A DNA stretch of 64,000 nucleotides from Himantopus leucocephalus (taxonomy: Eukaryota; Chordata; Aves; Charadriiformes; Recurvirostridae). Each line of letters opens with the position of its first letter. The first letter of the stretch is position 1. A model generated the notes under the pieces. The model saw only the letters and a list, made by a program, of their open reading frames with translations. It had not been told where the DNA came from and did not search any database. Below are positions 48,441 to 61,600 of the stretch, one piece after another. Where the stretch lies: assembly GCA_003993805.1 (NCBI GenBank), contig RSEF01000020.1:3953108-4017107 (forward strand), read 5' to 3'. The position numbers and the translations under genes were made by a program.

Positions 48441-51400
48441 CCATGAAATCACTGCAGATGTGCGTTCCTTGTCGCTTCTGCATGTAAACCCCGTCTACGC
48501 ACGTGATTTACAGTGCTTTCCCGGCCGCAGCAGGGTTTAGTGACTGCGGCGGCTTGTTTGTTGGCTCTGAAGAGGCCCCGGTTTTGAAAACGAGCCTGGA
48601 GTTACTGTGAGAAAAGATAAGAATAGTTGGGGGAAATTTCAGTGTTCCTGCCTGGCTCCGGGGCTTGGCTGCGGCGCTGCGCTTCCCGTGACTCAGCGCG
48701 GCAGCAAGGCACCGGCTTCCTCCGAAATCACCCGCCTTTTGCAAAGCTGCTGGTACGGTCATTAAGTAAATCAGGTTCTTTTAGTGAGTTATTCTCCGCT
48801 GCCGTTGCGCGTGATGTCTAAAATATCTCTCACTGTGCTCCTGTTGTCTTTTAACGCACTCAACTGTGTGGGAAGGCAGGTGGAGGCGAAGGAGCATCTT
48901 CCAGAGAGGCTCACGTAGCCCCTTCCTGACTCCAGACTGGGCTCGTTTTTCTCTTGTGATAAGTTGAGCAGGGGTCAGCAGTTTTTATCAAGCTATTTCT
49001 CTTGTGAAGGGAAAGTGTTATCTGTGAGGGGAGATACAGTACCCTGTCTGACGTGGACACGTGGGAGCTGATCCAGAAATGTGGCCAAATAGGACCCGTC
49101 AGTGGGTCTGTATAGCCTGGCCCCCCCTTCTCTCGCTGCTGGTTTAGCCCGGGGGATGTGCTTCATCGATAGCAAATTTCTCCTTATTTCTAGCAAGAAT
49201 ATTGGAAAGGAAGGGACTGCCAGCCAAGAAGTTGGGGAAACCTTGTCATTCAAATCTAGTCCACTATCTGAAGAAACTCCTTGATTTAAATACTCTGGGG
49301 TGGAGGAAGGAGAGACCACATGGTTGCAAAGCATCCTAAAACTGCCGACAATGTAGGGACCTCTTTATGAGAGCTCCTGCTTCTCCCACAGTTCCTTGAA
49401 GAACCTTTTTCTAATGCTTTTGGATTTTTACTGCAGAGTAGAAATACAAGGGAGGGTTTGCACATCTTGCCCAGCTACTCTGGGGCTCAGGTCTGTCTGA
49501 ATTCCCATCTGACTGGGGCTCTTGTGACTGGTGCTGGTGGGCTGGTGCTGGGGTGGAGGAGATGGCTTTGCCCTTACGTCTCGCCCCCTTCCCACGGTGA
49601 CTCTGCAGATCACAACTGCTGTGATTTGTTCCTCTCCACCTGCAGCAGGGACGGCCTCGCCTGAACCTCACCTGTGTGTGCTGAGCGTTCACCTCTGCTT
49701 TTACGGATGGTTTATTTACTAGAAAACCCTGCTGCGTATGTTCTCCTTTTTAATCTCTTCGATGCTGCTGTGCATTACAGGCACAAAAAACCTCAAACCA
49801 ATTTGGTTTATTGGGTCTGTCTAGAGAAACAACCCTCTTGAGGAACAGCCCCACCGCGGAGCAAGGCTTCAGCAGTGAAGAGGTTAATGCGGTCTGTCCC
49901 GAAAACTATCTGTGCCTCATGCCAAGCCCGATTGTCATCTTGCTCCTTTTAGCCCCCGCAGTTGTTCTGTCCCCAGAGCACCGTACGCGGCCATTTGATC
50001 TACGAGGGATGCATGTTTGCTGGGAAACTGTCCCCTGCTTCAGCGCTCCTAGTGCTCGGTTGGGTGGAAGATGTAGCACCAGAGCCTGCTGTTCCTTCTT
50101 GTGTTCTTCAGCCGAAAGTACGTGGTGATGCGAGGAGATCTTGGCCAGCAAAATGTGCTCCATCCCTTAGCAATAGGTTGCACAGATTATGCAACTTATA
50201 CAACCAGGGCCCATTTTAACTCGCTTTCTCCTGGTGATCCCCTTCTTCCCATCTGTGCTGGATGGAGGAAAGGTAATGGTCCTGTTGGGGTGTGGAGCCA
50301 AGGCAGAGGGTACAGCTGTAAGAGCCAGCAGCAGCAGGGCAGGAGAAGCGTGCAGCCTTCACATGCTCACTTTTCAAAGGGGAATAGCTGGAATTTGGTT
50401 TGAGGTTTGTAGGTCAGGTTTCCATTATACAACTGTACTGGTTGCAGCTGCTCATGTGAGATCCCGACCTCATTGGATGCTCTTGGCCTGGTGGGCTCCT
50501 TTGCTCGGGAATTATTCTTTATGATGAGATGTACAGAAACAAACAGGATTGCTCTGTTGTAGCACTAACTGGGGTGGTAATGGAGTCCTGGAGTGGGATT
50601 TGCTTCAGTTTGTGAAATATGGGAAACATCTTAGAAACATTTGTTACAAAAAGCTGCTTGGAAAGAAATCCATTTTTTTAAGACTGCGTTTTTTCCAGAC
50701 AAAGGTGGGACCAAAAACAGTTGAGGAGGGATCTTATAATTGATCACAGATCTAGTAATGAGGACCAGATCTCCCAAAACAGGTACAGGTGCTCTTGGCA
50801 CAAGTTGCACTGAGCGTGTGGATCTCTGCCCGTGGTTGAAGGACAAGACTGCTTGTGTGGGGAAGGTTATACCCCTGGTTTAGTGAGTGAGAGTGCAACC
50901 CTCCTGTTTCATTTCATAAGGGATAAAACGGTCCATGGTGTCTCCAGGGACCAGAGCACTTTGTTTCCTGTCCTCATGATGGTCCGTAATGGCCCTGTCA
51001 CCTGGGTGGCCAGCCCCGCTCCCCTCCTTAAAAGATTTGCTCTCAAAAAAGGTGTTGAGTAAGATGCTACGGACCTCTTCTGCTGCATGTTGGTCAGCAG
51101 AAAACTATGTCTTCTTTCACCAGAAGCTGCCGAAGTTGCTCAGTTATACTCAGTGCTGGAGATATTGAATTTTGGTTTTAGTAGCAGGAAAAAGCAGGGG
51201 GGTGCTGGATCCGGCCCAAGTGGTTGCATCATGGGACCGCGCGTCTTCCCTGGTACCGTGCATGAGCCTCAAACCAACTCCTGGTTCCCTGTGCTGTCAC
51301 TGGGATCCACCTCTGCAGCCTGTAATTAGTGCTGTCAGCAGAGCAGTGTAAGCAGCCACTTAAGCATTAATTACTTTAATGAACTTACTAAGGTGGGTTT

Positions 51401-52287
51401 AGCTACTAAAGCATTTTGTTGTTACTATAAATTTTTAAGTCAAAATATTAGATGGTGGAATCGATGGGAGATGACGCAAAGCTCCAGCCTGGCTTTCCTC
51501 TTGTCTTAACGTTCAAAGTGTGCGTTTTTTTTAGGTAATACAATCATGCAGTCTTTTCTCCTCCACTGCACAGAAGCAGCCGTGGCCGGAGAGCATAAGG
51601 AGGCTCTCTCCCCTTTTGCTCGTCCGTAGGCGTAAGGGATGCGGCGAGCACAGGGCAACCTGCCATTCAAACCCAGAAGATGGATGTCACCCTTCTTCGA
51701 TTGTGACAGCTAAAAGGTGGCTCATGACGCTTGGGCTCTTGTAGTGTTCAATATGTAATGAAAAACTCCCTGATGTGAGGGACCTGCTGGTGAGGGAGCT
51801 CTCTTATAAGCAAACAGGATGGAATAAAACGGTTCATTAACAGAACTGGGTTTAATACAGAAGTAAGCAGAGTTTTCACCGCTGTGGAGAGGGGAATGGT
51901 CCTGCCATTGCTAATGGCAAAACTTAATGTGGAATTTTAATGACTCTTAATTATTTTAAAAACTGCAGTTTTCTTGGGAAATGCAATATACTTTGAAAAA
52001 CTGAAGCTTTTAAGCTTGTGACTTGCAACGCTAATGTGGAGAGTTGGACAGGGACTTTCATCCAGGACAGGAGACCTCTCAAAGGGATGAAGGGAGAGAA
52101 TGTTGCTCTCTCTCTTCCCTGCTGTTGCCTGCTACTCCTTGTTCCCAGCACGAGGAGTTACATCTTCAATGTTCAGAGATACTGCTCTGATAAATGGGAT
52201 GCTTTAAACCTGCGTAAGACTTGTAGGAATTAAGTTGGTTTTTTAAATTTGGTGGTTTAAACTATGGATTTTGTTAGTATTAATAAG

Positions 52288-52346
52288 CTCAGCATGTAAA
52301 TACAAAGCAAAATAAATAAATTAAAAAAAAATCACTACATGCTGAG
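52288..52346. repeat. 11-bp inverted repeat flanking an A-rich loop
   Basis: CTCAGCATGTA (52288-52298) and TACATGCTGAG (52336-52346) are exact reverse complements, separated by 37 bases that are almost all A and T. The stem is too short and the loop too long for a typical microRNA precursor. It could be coincidental or a decayed small inverted-repeat transposon. Confidence 0.4.
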
Positions 52347-55300
52347 GCTAAAGTGCTCATCTCAGAAAAAGGACGAAACATGAGCGACCTGGTCTAAAGC
52401 ACTAGGGCAAAGCATGTTCTGGAGGAGAATTTCAGCTCATTTCCACTTTACATTAAGTATTCGCTAATGAGGCCAGATCCCCCTAGGCTGACCCCGAAGG
52501 CTCTTAGAGCAGTCATGTAAGTGTCGGGAGCCTTGAGCTCACGTCCCCAGTGTCAGCTGGGCCTCTGGGTTTGGACCCCAGACCTGCCCTCCTGCGAGGG
52601 AGCGTCCCTGTTCCTCTGCCGTGACGGACACAACTCCTCTGCTGTTTGTCAAAGGGTTTTCTCTCTCCTCCCTCCTCTGATCTGAAGGGGTTTTCTGAAT
52701 TCAAGTCATGTTCTGTAGATGAAAGTGTTTTAAGCTGACTGAGATGGCTTTTGAAAGCGAAGGAGTCACTCACTAAAAATGAAAATGCTCCCGACCCCGT
52801 GTGTAGTTTCTTTCTTTCCTGCCTCCAAGCGCGGGAAGCTCGGCAGAGGACAGCTGGCAGCAAAAGCTGTCTCGGTTTGTGTTCGCGTGGGGCTGGCGCT
52901 TTGGTGCCTGAGGATGTGGCAGGGATGGGTGAAGGCAACAAATTGGCCTTTTTTTTTCTTTCTGAAAAGTCTAAATGACCTGTCAAGCTCTCAAAGCTGC
53001 TTCCCCAGGGGGTAACCTCCCAGCAACCACAAAGCTATATTGCATCGTCCGGCCTGGGAGCACTCATCTTCTACTGCTTGAGGTGGTGGGAAGCAGAAAT
53101 GACATAGAACTTGTGAGAGAAGAAGTTTGAGAGAGTTGTCAACTTTGTGCGATGGGGCAGGTGAAATAAATACTGTACAAAGTACTTGACAGTCAGGTTC
53201 CAGATCATCCCAGGTTGTATCATTGCGTGCCCACTTGTTTTGACGTAATTTAAAGGTCTTTTGTGCAGTCTCTGAGGAATCATGGAAGGGGGTTTCAATC
53301 CACCTTCAATGAAATCAGGAAATGTTACAGAAATGAACCGTTTGTCCATGGTGCTTGATAATAGGGCTTTTTTCTTTTCTTTTTTTTAACTTGGATGCTC
53401 AAGCTTATAGGGCTTCAATTTGGCTTGCACGATTAGCAACCTGCAGCAAGTTTATGCTGTGATTTTTTTATGGAGCAGACCATCCTCAAGTGGATCGGGC
53501 CCAGGGCCCACGAGGTGGATAGTCTCCAGCTTCAGCCCCTGGCTGGGGGGGGTCGGCGTCCTCTGTGCACAGCAGCCATCACACAGATTTCTTTATATAC
53601 CTTCTGTCAGGCCTGTCTCATTGATTATAGTTATTACTGCAGCTGTGAAAAACCTGCATTTCTGCCAAGCTCAGGTGCTAACTTTGGATTTGACTCTTAA
53701 ATGTATGAGCTGGTTTCCATGCAGTGCTGAATACCTTTGACGATGTTCAGGGATAAACTCTCTTGACTTCTCTGACAAGGGTTTGTTGGTTGCCGAGGGC
53801 TGGGAGAGCAGTCCCCGCAGCTCTCTAATCCGTTTGGTTATGTTGAAAACAGATTTGCAGCATGGAGGGTTGGGGTACACAGGTGTTTCTCGGAAATGTC
53901 CCCGCTTTGCTGTGTGGTGGTACGAGGATCTCCCGCGCCCCTCCAGGCTGGGTCCCACCAAAGGGCAGCCTGCCGCTAGCTCTGGGACTTGGTGCCGGTG
54001 CTCGGTGGCCCACGAGGGCTGCCTCTGTGCTCCGTGTCGGCGTTGAGCTGCCGTGGGGGTGATGTTCAGTATCAGGAGTTCCTTTGGGATTGGAGGTGTT
54101 TGATCCGGAATTGAAAGCGCTTTTTTTGTTAATACAAAAAAATAAGCTCTTGACTGTGTGATTTGTCTGTGTGTGATAGGTGCTGAACTGAAGAGAGAAA
54201 GAGAAGGGGTTTGAAACTCTGGGGGAAAAATTGGGATTTGATCAGCCCTAAAAGCTTGCAAACTTCTTGGGCTTGCAAAAGGGGAGATATAAAAGGGGTT
54301 ATCCCGGCTGGGTTGCTGGTGAAGATCAGGGATGGTTGTGAAATACAGGCTCGGTGACCATATGTGCCTCGTTCTCCACCTTGGTGATGGCATCGTTCCT
54401 CATTCGTAATTAAATGAAGCGTGCTGCCGCACCACAAGCCCTTTGGCTGACCCTGCTCCCCCACCTCTTGCGACTCGCTCTGCTCGCCCAGCCCAGGTCC
54501 CCGTGTGGTCAGCAAACAGGTCTGAGCCGAGCGGTGGAGACCCTCCCAAGGGAGTGATACCAGCTGAGAGCTGCTGCCGAGCCACAGCGTCGGTGTCTCT
54601 TTTCAAAATACCCATGAACACAATTACCGAATTACCGAACTCTGCCAAATATGAGGTTCACCTTGGGGTCTGGTTGCTGTCGAAGCTGTTGGTGTTGAGA
54701 CTTCAGCTGCTTTGCCCAGTTCCTCTCGGCTGAACAACCAAGAGGACGGGGGGAGAGGGAAGGAGAGTTTTCTTGTGCTTAAAGGGCGGCACTGGGAGCT
54801 GGGACTCAAGGGCACTGTCACAGCTGTGCCATGGACTGTCACTGTGACCTTGGCAAAGAAACCTGAGCCTCCAGAGTCTTGGTCTAACTCGGGCTGAGAT
54901 GTCACATCTGTGAAATGATGCGAATACTGATTGTAAAATCCCGGGAGACAGCCTGGAGCTCGCTCGGCTCACGGCAGCAGCGCTTTCGGGGATCTCTGGA
55001 TGAAAGGCTCTGTTGAAATTCAAATCTCTGAATCGTGTAAAATTTGCTGCTGAATAATTACAGGTTGCAAAAACAGAAGGGCTGCTGAGGATCAGCCAGT
55101 GCTTCTCTGGTAAAGTTCAGCTTGCTGCTAAACTTGCCTGAAAGTTTTCTTACTGCAGCGTTTGCTTTTGAAAAGGAAACCACAATCTCTTTTCATTTGA
55201 CCGAAAAAAAGAAAGGAGGAGGACTTTCTGCTGGTGTGGACATTTCCCTCCCAGCACTGCGCGGCAATGCAGCATTTCCAGTAAGAAAGGGTGCTGGTGA

Positions 55301-56089
55301 GCGGGTCTGCTGTTTTGGCAGATTACACTGTGACTCCTGGCGTGTCCCCTGCAGGGTGATGGTGTGGGACACACCTGGGCTGGGTGTGATGTGGGGGCTG
55401 GCACTGGCTCCTGCCGCTGGTTTCGAGAGGGCTGCGTTGCAGAGCGTGTCCCGGCACACCACGCTCTGCCTCCCGCAGGTGTTTAGACCGTGGCTACGTG
55501 GCACCCTGTTTCATGAAAGCAGTGATCCGTGGGGAGCAGACCGAAGGATGTGATTTGGTCCTGTATCTCTTCAAGATTTTCATCCCCGATGTAGTCATCC
55601 TCCTAACGTCATAATTCTAAAGGGAGACAAAGTTGGAGGGGGGGGGAAAACCCAAAACATGCAGATCGAGGTCTGAGTGGATGCTGCAGAGGGTGGAGAA
55701 GGTACCGACACAGGCAGAGCAGTTGGAGCTTCTCTGAAGACCAGGGCAAGGTTAGAGATGCACAGCAGAGCAAAAGGGTCTCTGAAGTGGGGCAGCTGAG
55801 GAGCAGAGGAGGGGGAGAGCCCGGTCTGCCCGCGAGCGCCCGGGCTGCGGTCAGCAGACTGCCACTGCGGGGAATGGTTTGGAAATAAATTCAGGGCAGC
55901 TTGAAAAGCAGATAAATATTTCCCACCCCTCCACCAAAACCTCTTTTCCGTTACTCTAAATAGAAAGTTTCCTGTTTTATAATTGAGACTCTTAAAAACA
56001 TTTGTGTGGTTCAGGTCAACGTACAGCTGCTGGGCTGAGGCCATGAGACGTCTGAAATACGAGCTGGGGCTGAGGCTGTTGACTCTGGA

Positions 56090-56560
56090 ACCTAATAACA
56101 CTTTCAAATGGCAATATGAACTATTTCCTGCTATACAGAACGTATTAGAGTATCCTCTTGCAAATACTGTCGGGCTGGCTCTGCGTGGAGCTTGGGGGGG
56201 TTATTGCAATTCTGCTCCTCAGGCACCGATCGCATGTTATTATTGTGTTAATGCAAATGGGGAAGCTCTTCATGTACTCAGACAGCTGCAAAAGTTTACC
56301 TCCTGACACCATTGCTCCCTTTTATCTAAACACTTCTTAAGCTGTAATTTCTATTAAAGCCAATTAATTTTTTTGCTGCATTTCCTTTTGTGTGCCCTGA
56401 AAGATTTATTTCCTAACAGGCTTAGTATAAACATCACAGGTGACACCTGCCGCAAGTCTCAGTAGATAGGTTTTGGTCCAATACATCAAAAGTAGTTTTT
56501 GAACAGGTATATAAGTGGGATCCTCTGTGCTACTCAGATAAAAGGCTTTCATGTTGTGTT
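56090..56560. other. AT-rich stretch in intron 2 without a recognisable gene
   Basis: The stretch is AT-rich, unique-looking sequence (for example AAAGCCAATTAATTTTTTTG near 56357). A 107-codon + strand frame at 55983-56306 has no recognisable family. Possible regulatory DNA, low certainty. Confidence 0.2.
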
Positions 56561-59500
56561 GTCTGAACAGATTTGCACGTGTTGTCATGAATTCCAAGAA
56601 GAGCCTTTTGTAGCAAGAAGGCTGGAAGCAGCCAGAGCACTAGGAGAACAGGAGGTCCTGGTCGAGCATTTACTGACTCTGTAGGTGCCCTTCGTCTAAC
56701 TCTGCCTGAAAAGTGAAGGGAAGCGAGACACGTTGCTTGCCTGCTTGCACCCACCCAACCCAACCTTTCAGGTGCTAACTCAAGAGATGGGGGATGCAGG
56801 TTCCTATCGAGCCTCTGCTGGAGGACGTGGCTGTCACTGTTTTCTCGCTTTCCCTCGGTGTCCCCTGCTCAGGCCGCTGGCTCGTGTGGCTCCGACCGCA
56901 GCGGGACGATTCCCTCTGCGCGTTGTCAGTGCCTTCTGCCGACACCTTAAAAGCCAGCATTGCTCTGCTCATCGCTACAGCTTCTGAGTCACCCTTGGGA
57001 AGCTTGGCCGTGGTCTCCTTGATCCATACCTCCATAAGTCTGACTTAAATTTATTTATTTATTTTTTTTTTTAGTACTCTTTAAATACCTAGGCCAAAGC
57101 GCCTCTTAGAGAGAGATGAGGCTCTTTGGCAGCCCAGGTGTCACTGTCGCAATGATATTGGGGAATCTGCTTTCCTGGCTCCCTGCCCACAGAAATCCTG
57201 CTGAAGGCAGCTGAGCCCGAAGGTTATATAAAACACTTATCCCTTTGAAAGCCCATCATCTGTTTAAAAACCATACCAAAATGATTTATTTATTATTCCA
57301 ATAACGGATGAGGAATGGGAAACGAAGAAAGTAATCTCTGACTTTAGTTTTCCTTTATGTATTTGGTGTCTCCTCCGTGGACCAATTTCCCTGGGAGTCT
57401 GAGCAGGAGGAGAGGATGAGGATTCTTTTGAACGTGATGCTACATCCTTTAGAAAAGCTTGTCGGATGGCAGCATCCTCTAATTTTTATTTTACCTATTG
57501 AAATGAGCTTGGCTGTGTTTCTGCTGTGTCCTTTGAGCGTTGCTGGTTGCAGGTGGATAACCCGCACGCTGTTACTTACCTGGTGGATGGCAGCCATTAA
57601 AGAAAGATGCTTTAGCATCGCTAGCTCTAAGTGGATTATCAGAGCCTGAAGTCCTGTCGGTGCAGAACAGAGAACTGTGGGACGCAGCGGGGTTTGGGTG
57701 CCGTTCATCCGAGACGCAGCTGGAGGTGGCTGTCCCCTTATAGCATTCTTCCTGGAGCTCTGGTACTACTATGGTGGATAGGGGTCAAAGCGGAAAGCCA
57801 AAATTGGTTGAAATAGACACAAAGAGGGGGAGAAAGACTTGGCCCCCATGCACTAAGAGAACGTAGGAGTTGTTGACAACTCTCACTTGCTGTCAGAGTA
57901 AAACTTGTGCGCACAGCGGGCCCCGAGCTCTGCGGGAAGAGCCTGCCGCGCGAAGCAGGCTCCTTGGGGCTAAGGGGGGGTCTGCCCTCTCAAGCAAGGA
58001 GCATCAAAATCAGAAATAGATTTTTTCCCTTGAGAGAAGCCGCAGCCGGGCTGAGCGTAGCAGCGTGAGTGTCCCGGCCCGTGTGGATACGGCACGAAGC
58101 AGATGGGGCTCTGCTGGCCTCTTTCCAAACTTCCCAGGTTTTGTGGGTGTATTAGAAGGAACGTGTGTGCCCAGCTATAAACTAGGTGGGAAGTGTCTTA
58201 ACAGGCTTTGAACCTTCCCGAGAAAGCTTGGTGATCAATCACGAGGGGATGTCTCGGTAGCTAGCTCAGCAGGCAAACTGGGCCATATTTATTTTTAGGT
58301 GTACTAAATGTTTGAAGCTGTCTGAGTGGGGGCTGTTTGTTTTCTGTGGGTTGTTTTTTTTTTGTTTGTTTTTCAAAAAGCTTTAGGGAGCTGCAGAGTT
58401 TATCAATGGACCAGGATGGGCTGTTGGTTGTATGTTGCAGGGAATGGAGGATAAGGCAAAGTAAGTTTATCCCGTTATTGCTCAGGGTTTAGATGTACTC
58501 TTCAATATGAATATCATGGTGTGCTGTGTTGGGAAGCTGGATGCTTCGCTGGCAGAGCGCTCATAGCTTCAATGCTGTTTTCCTGGCAGTGTTTCTCCTG
58601 TGTAATAAATATCCCTGCAAAACCGTAGCGGTAAAAATGCAGCTTTGAAGTAGCTGAGCCCGTCCGTCGGACGGTGCCTGGCAGGCTGGGGACCAGTCCT
58701 CCGAGACCTCTGCCAACACACCTCTGTGGCACAGACACCACCAGTCTCTCACTACAAGTAACACTGGGAAGAGTTTCTTCCACTGCGCTGGGTTATGGAC
58801 TACAGCTGCATTTGGGTGGAAGTGACTTCTAGCGACGTGTAAAAGCGTGCATCTTAATCCCAGTGAAACTTCTCTTCGTTGTATTGAGTGAAATCAGGTA
58901 TAAACATACAAGAATTATTCTGCTGCTGTAGAGACCTCGGTGCAAGAGGAGCTAAAAGAAGCCTGAGAACCAGAAAGTGAACTAGAAGAGTTTAAATATT
59001 TTCAAAAAGAAATTGTTGAGTGCAAAGGACCAAGATAAACCTGGATTTTTAAAAATTAATGGCCTGTGTGCGTATGTTAACTTGGAGCACACAGGTAAGC
59101 CTGCTTGCCAGTATGGCCACTGTATATTTTTGGGAGGAATCAGCACCTCCTATCAGAAGGGTGTTCGGGGTTTCCACCTCCCCACCCCCCTGGTATCCAT
59201 ATCAGTTTCAGTTGGCTTTTTCTCTTATGAGTTATTAATACCTGAGGTATGCAGAAGCTGGGTATAGATGGGAGTGTAATCGTATCCTGAGTTTTATGGT
59301 GTAGCTTATTGACTTAGAGGGAACTGCACTGACAAAGGCATTTTTTCTCCACGGAAAAGTCTTCATCTGGTTTAGGAACTTTTCTGGAAAAGCTTTTTCT
59401 AGCTTTGTAAACTCAGTGGGAAGTAACATTGATGAAAAATAACAGCGCTGTAATACCTCTTTGGATGAGAGAGCTGATTACCCTGCATTGAATTTTCCTT

Positions 59501-59689
59501 AGGGCCTTTGCAGTGGGTTTTTTGTCTTCCCCCTGGTTTATAGGTTTTGGGGAGAATAAGCGAGGCTTGGGCATGCTTGGGAGGAGAAGGAGCTCCTGAG
59601 AAGTGGGTTTGTTCTGTTCAGGGAGGAGAATTTGTCTGAGGCTGCCCCAGGACGTGTGATGGAGGGTGACTTAAAACCTAGAATGTATT

Positions 59690-59960
59690 TTCACAGCTGT
59701 TGTGGGAGCTTTTTCCATTTAACACAGCACAGATGTGAATGATAAAATATAAATTGAAGATTAATGTACATCATCTTGGTGTGTGAGAGGTTCAATTATA
59801 GGCAGAGCAAGCAGAATAATGGAAAATACATTTGAGTGATTGTTCAGTTAATATAATTTGCAATGAATTATTCACAACAATTTGTTCACCTAGCTCTTAT
59901 TGTAATCATTTTCATTCCTTCATTTGCTATGCGCTTGAAACTGCTTCCCACAACTTGTGC
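59690..59960. promoter_or_regulatory. AT-rich block in intron 2, candidate conserved non-coding element
   Basis: Dense AT-rich unique sequence has several octamer/homeodomain-like motifs (AATATAATTTGCAATGAATT near 59851, GAAGATTAATGTACATC near 59756). It stands out from GC-richer flanks at 59580-59660 and 60000-60800. The functional role is inferred only. Confidence 0.3.
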
Positions 59961-61329
59961 TTGACATGTAATAAAGTATATCCACGCACCCAGCCCCTTC
60001 TCCCCACCTGCCCCCCGCCTACACGGACAGATTTTAGAGAGCTCAGCATTGGAGGCACTGAGCTCTCTTTAAGAAGTGGAGGCTGCTGCCTGCTCAACCC
60101 ACCGATGTGACCCATAAAAGCCCATTCTGTTGGGCTTGGGGTGACCTGAGCTCACAGAGGGGCTTGCAGAGGACCCATTTCCATGCTGGACCTTGTGCAT
60201 ATGGGGGGGATCTTCATTTCATGAGCGGTGTGCTGAGGCTTGAGCCGACAGAAGGAGATCAGCTGGCGGCGAGTGATTAATCTGCGTCCTTGTGAGCCGA
60301 AGCGTGCGCTTCCTACCTGTATGGCATCGTTTGTGCCTGGAGGAGGGAGGAGAAGGTGTTGGGCTTTGCAGCGAGGCATGAGGCACTGGCAGGCTTGAGG
60401 AGAAGAACTTTGCTCGCTCAGGTCCCTGTCCCTTATGTTGCACATTAGGCAGTGGAGCGGGTTGGTGGCAGTGCCGCAGCCCTGGAGCTGAAGGTCCAGC
60501 TTCCAGCACTGCAGAGCATCGCAGTTGTGCCCCCCCTCCTCCTTTTCCTTATTCTTAATGCACTGCAAAACCCACAAATGCACATTTCTCCTGACGTTTA
60601 TCAGACAGGAGGACTTGTTCTTCCCAGCCATGTGGGAGGTTCCTGGGCAGTGGGCACGGGGAAGGTCCGTGTCCTGCCTCCACGTCCCTCTGCAGGGCTG
60701 CCCACAGGGAGCGGGGGGTGATGAAGCTGCTCTTTGCCACCCCATGCCCTGCTGCTGGGGGTGGTGGTAGGAATGGGGGCTGCCTTCTGCTACAAGCTTG
60801 GTGGCACGCTGGGTGAATCCCCTTACTTGTAAAAGGGCGCATATGTCATAGGAAATCACAGTTCTTGGAGAGTTCTGCCTAGCTGTTGGGATTTGCTGTC
60901 TGGGGCATGAGGAATCCTGAAGGCAACATCCCTCTGACTTGAGAGAAAAGAGCTGGGACTCGTTGCTGCCCAGCCCTGTGCTCCCCTGCCGAACTCCAAG
61001 ATGCAAACTTCAGCTTAGGACTGGTTGGAAAGGAGATTGATGTCTTCTTCAAGCGATGTTTGCCTGGACCCATTGGTACCACATCCGTACCTAGCTTCAT
61101 TACCTGACTTTTCTGTGCTCTTTTCTGATGTCTTGTGATTGTCAGTCTTCAGTGCGTTGGGAGATACTGGGAAATGTTTTGGGGGCTGTGGTGAGCTGGT
61201 CCTGAGGGCAGATGGGAGCCAAGAGGAGGTAGACTGTGAACATGAGGGCTGCTGCAGGGGTTAGTGAAGAATTCAAAGCTGCTTTAGGGTAAGATAAATC
61301 CTTCTCTGAATCTTAACCCTTCAAGGACT

Positions 61330-61600
61330 CTTACAAGCTCTGTCAAGCCATGATCGCAGAGCCTTCAACACAAAACCCCGTACTCCATAACAAGCTGGGA
61401 TTTATGCTATTGCTTCTTCCCATGGAGGGGACAGCACTTGTAAGGTTAACCTGCCAGCATCTCCTTGTCCAAATCTCCATAATCAGGCAAAACATGATTA
61501 TAGACCTGCATGTCATTAGTACACAATGGCCCTTAAATGACTGAGATTGAATTAAAACCCTAATGGCAGAGCATCCAAAGTAAATAAGAGACAACCAGAT
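61330..61600. promoter_or_regulatory. Unique AT-rich block in intron 2, candidate conserved non-coding element
   Basis: Unique sequence about 1.8 kb upstream of the second coding exon contains AATCAGGCAAAACATGATTA, CTGCATGTCATTAGTACACA and GACTGAGATTGAATTAAAAC. The composition resembles conserved enhancers. Not testable here. Confidence 0.28.

Noticed and set aside
53671..54393. 240-codon minus-strand frame as a gene
   Set aside because: No family resemblance, rich in Ser, Pro, Arg and Gln; no supporting features.
55983..56306. 107-codon + strand frame in intron 2 as a small gene
   Set aside because: No recognisable domain or expression signal; length is ordinary for chance.
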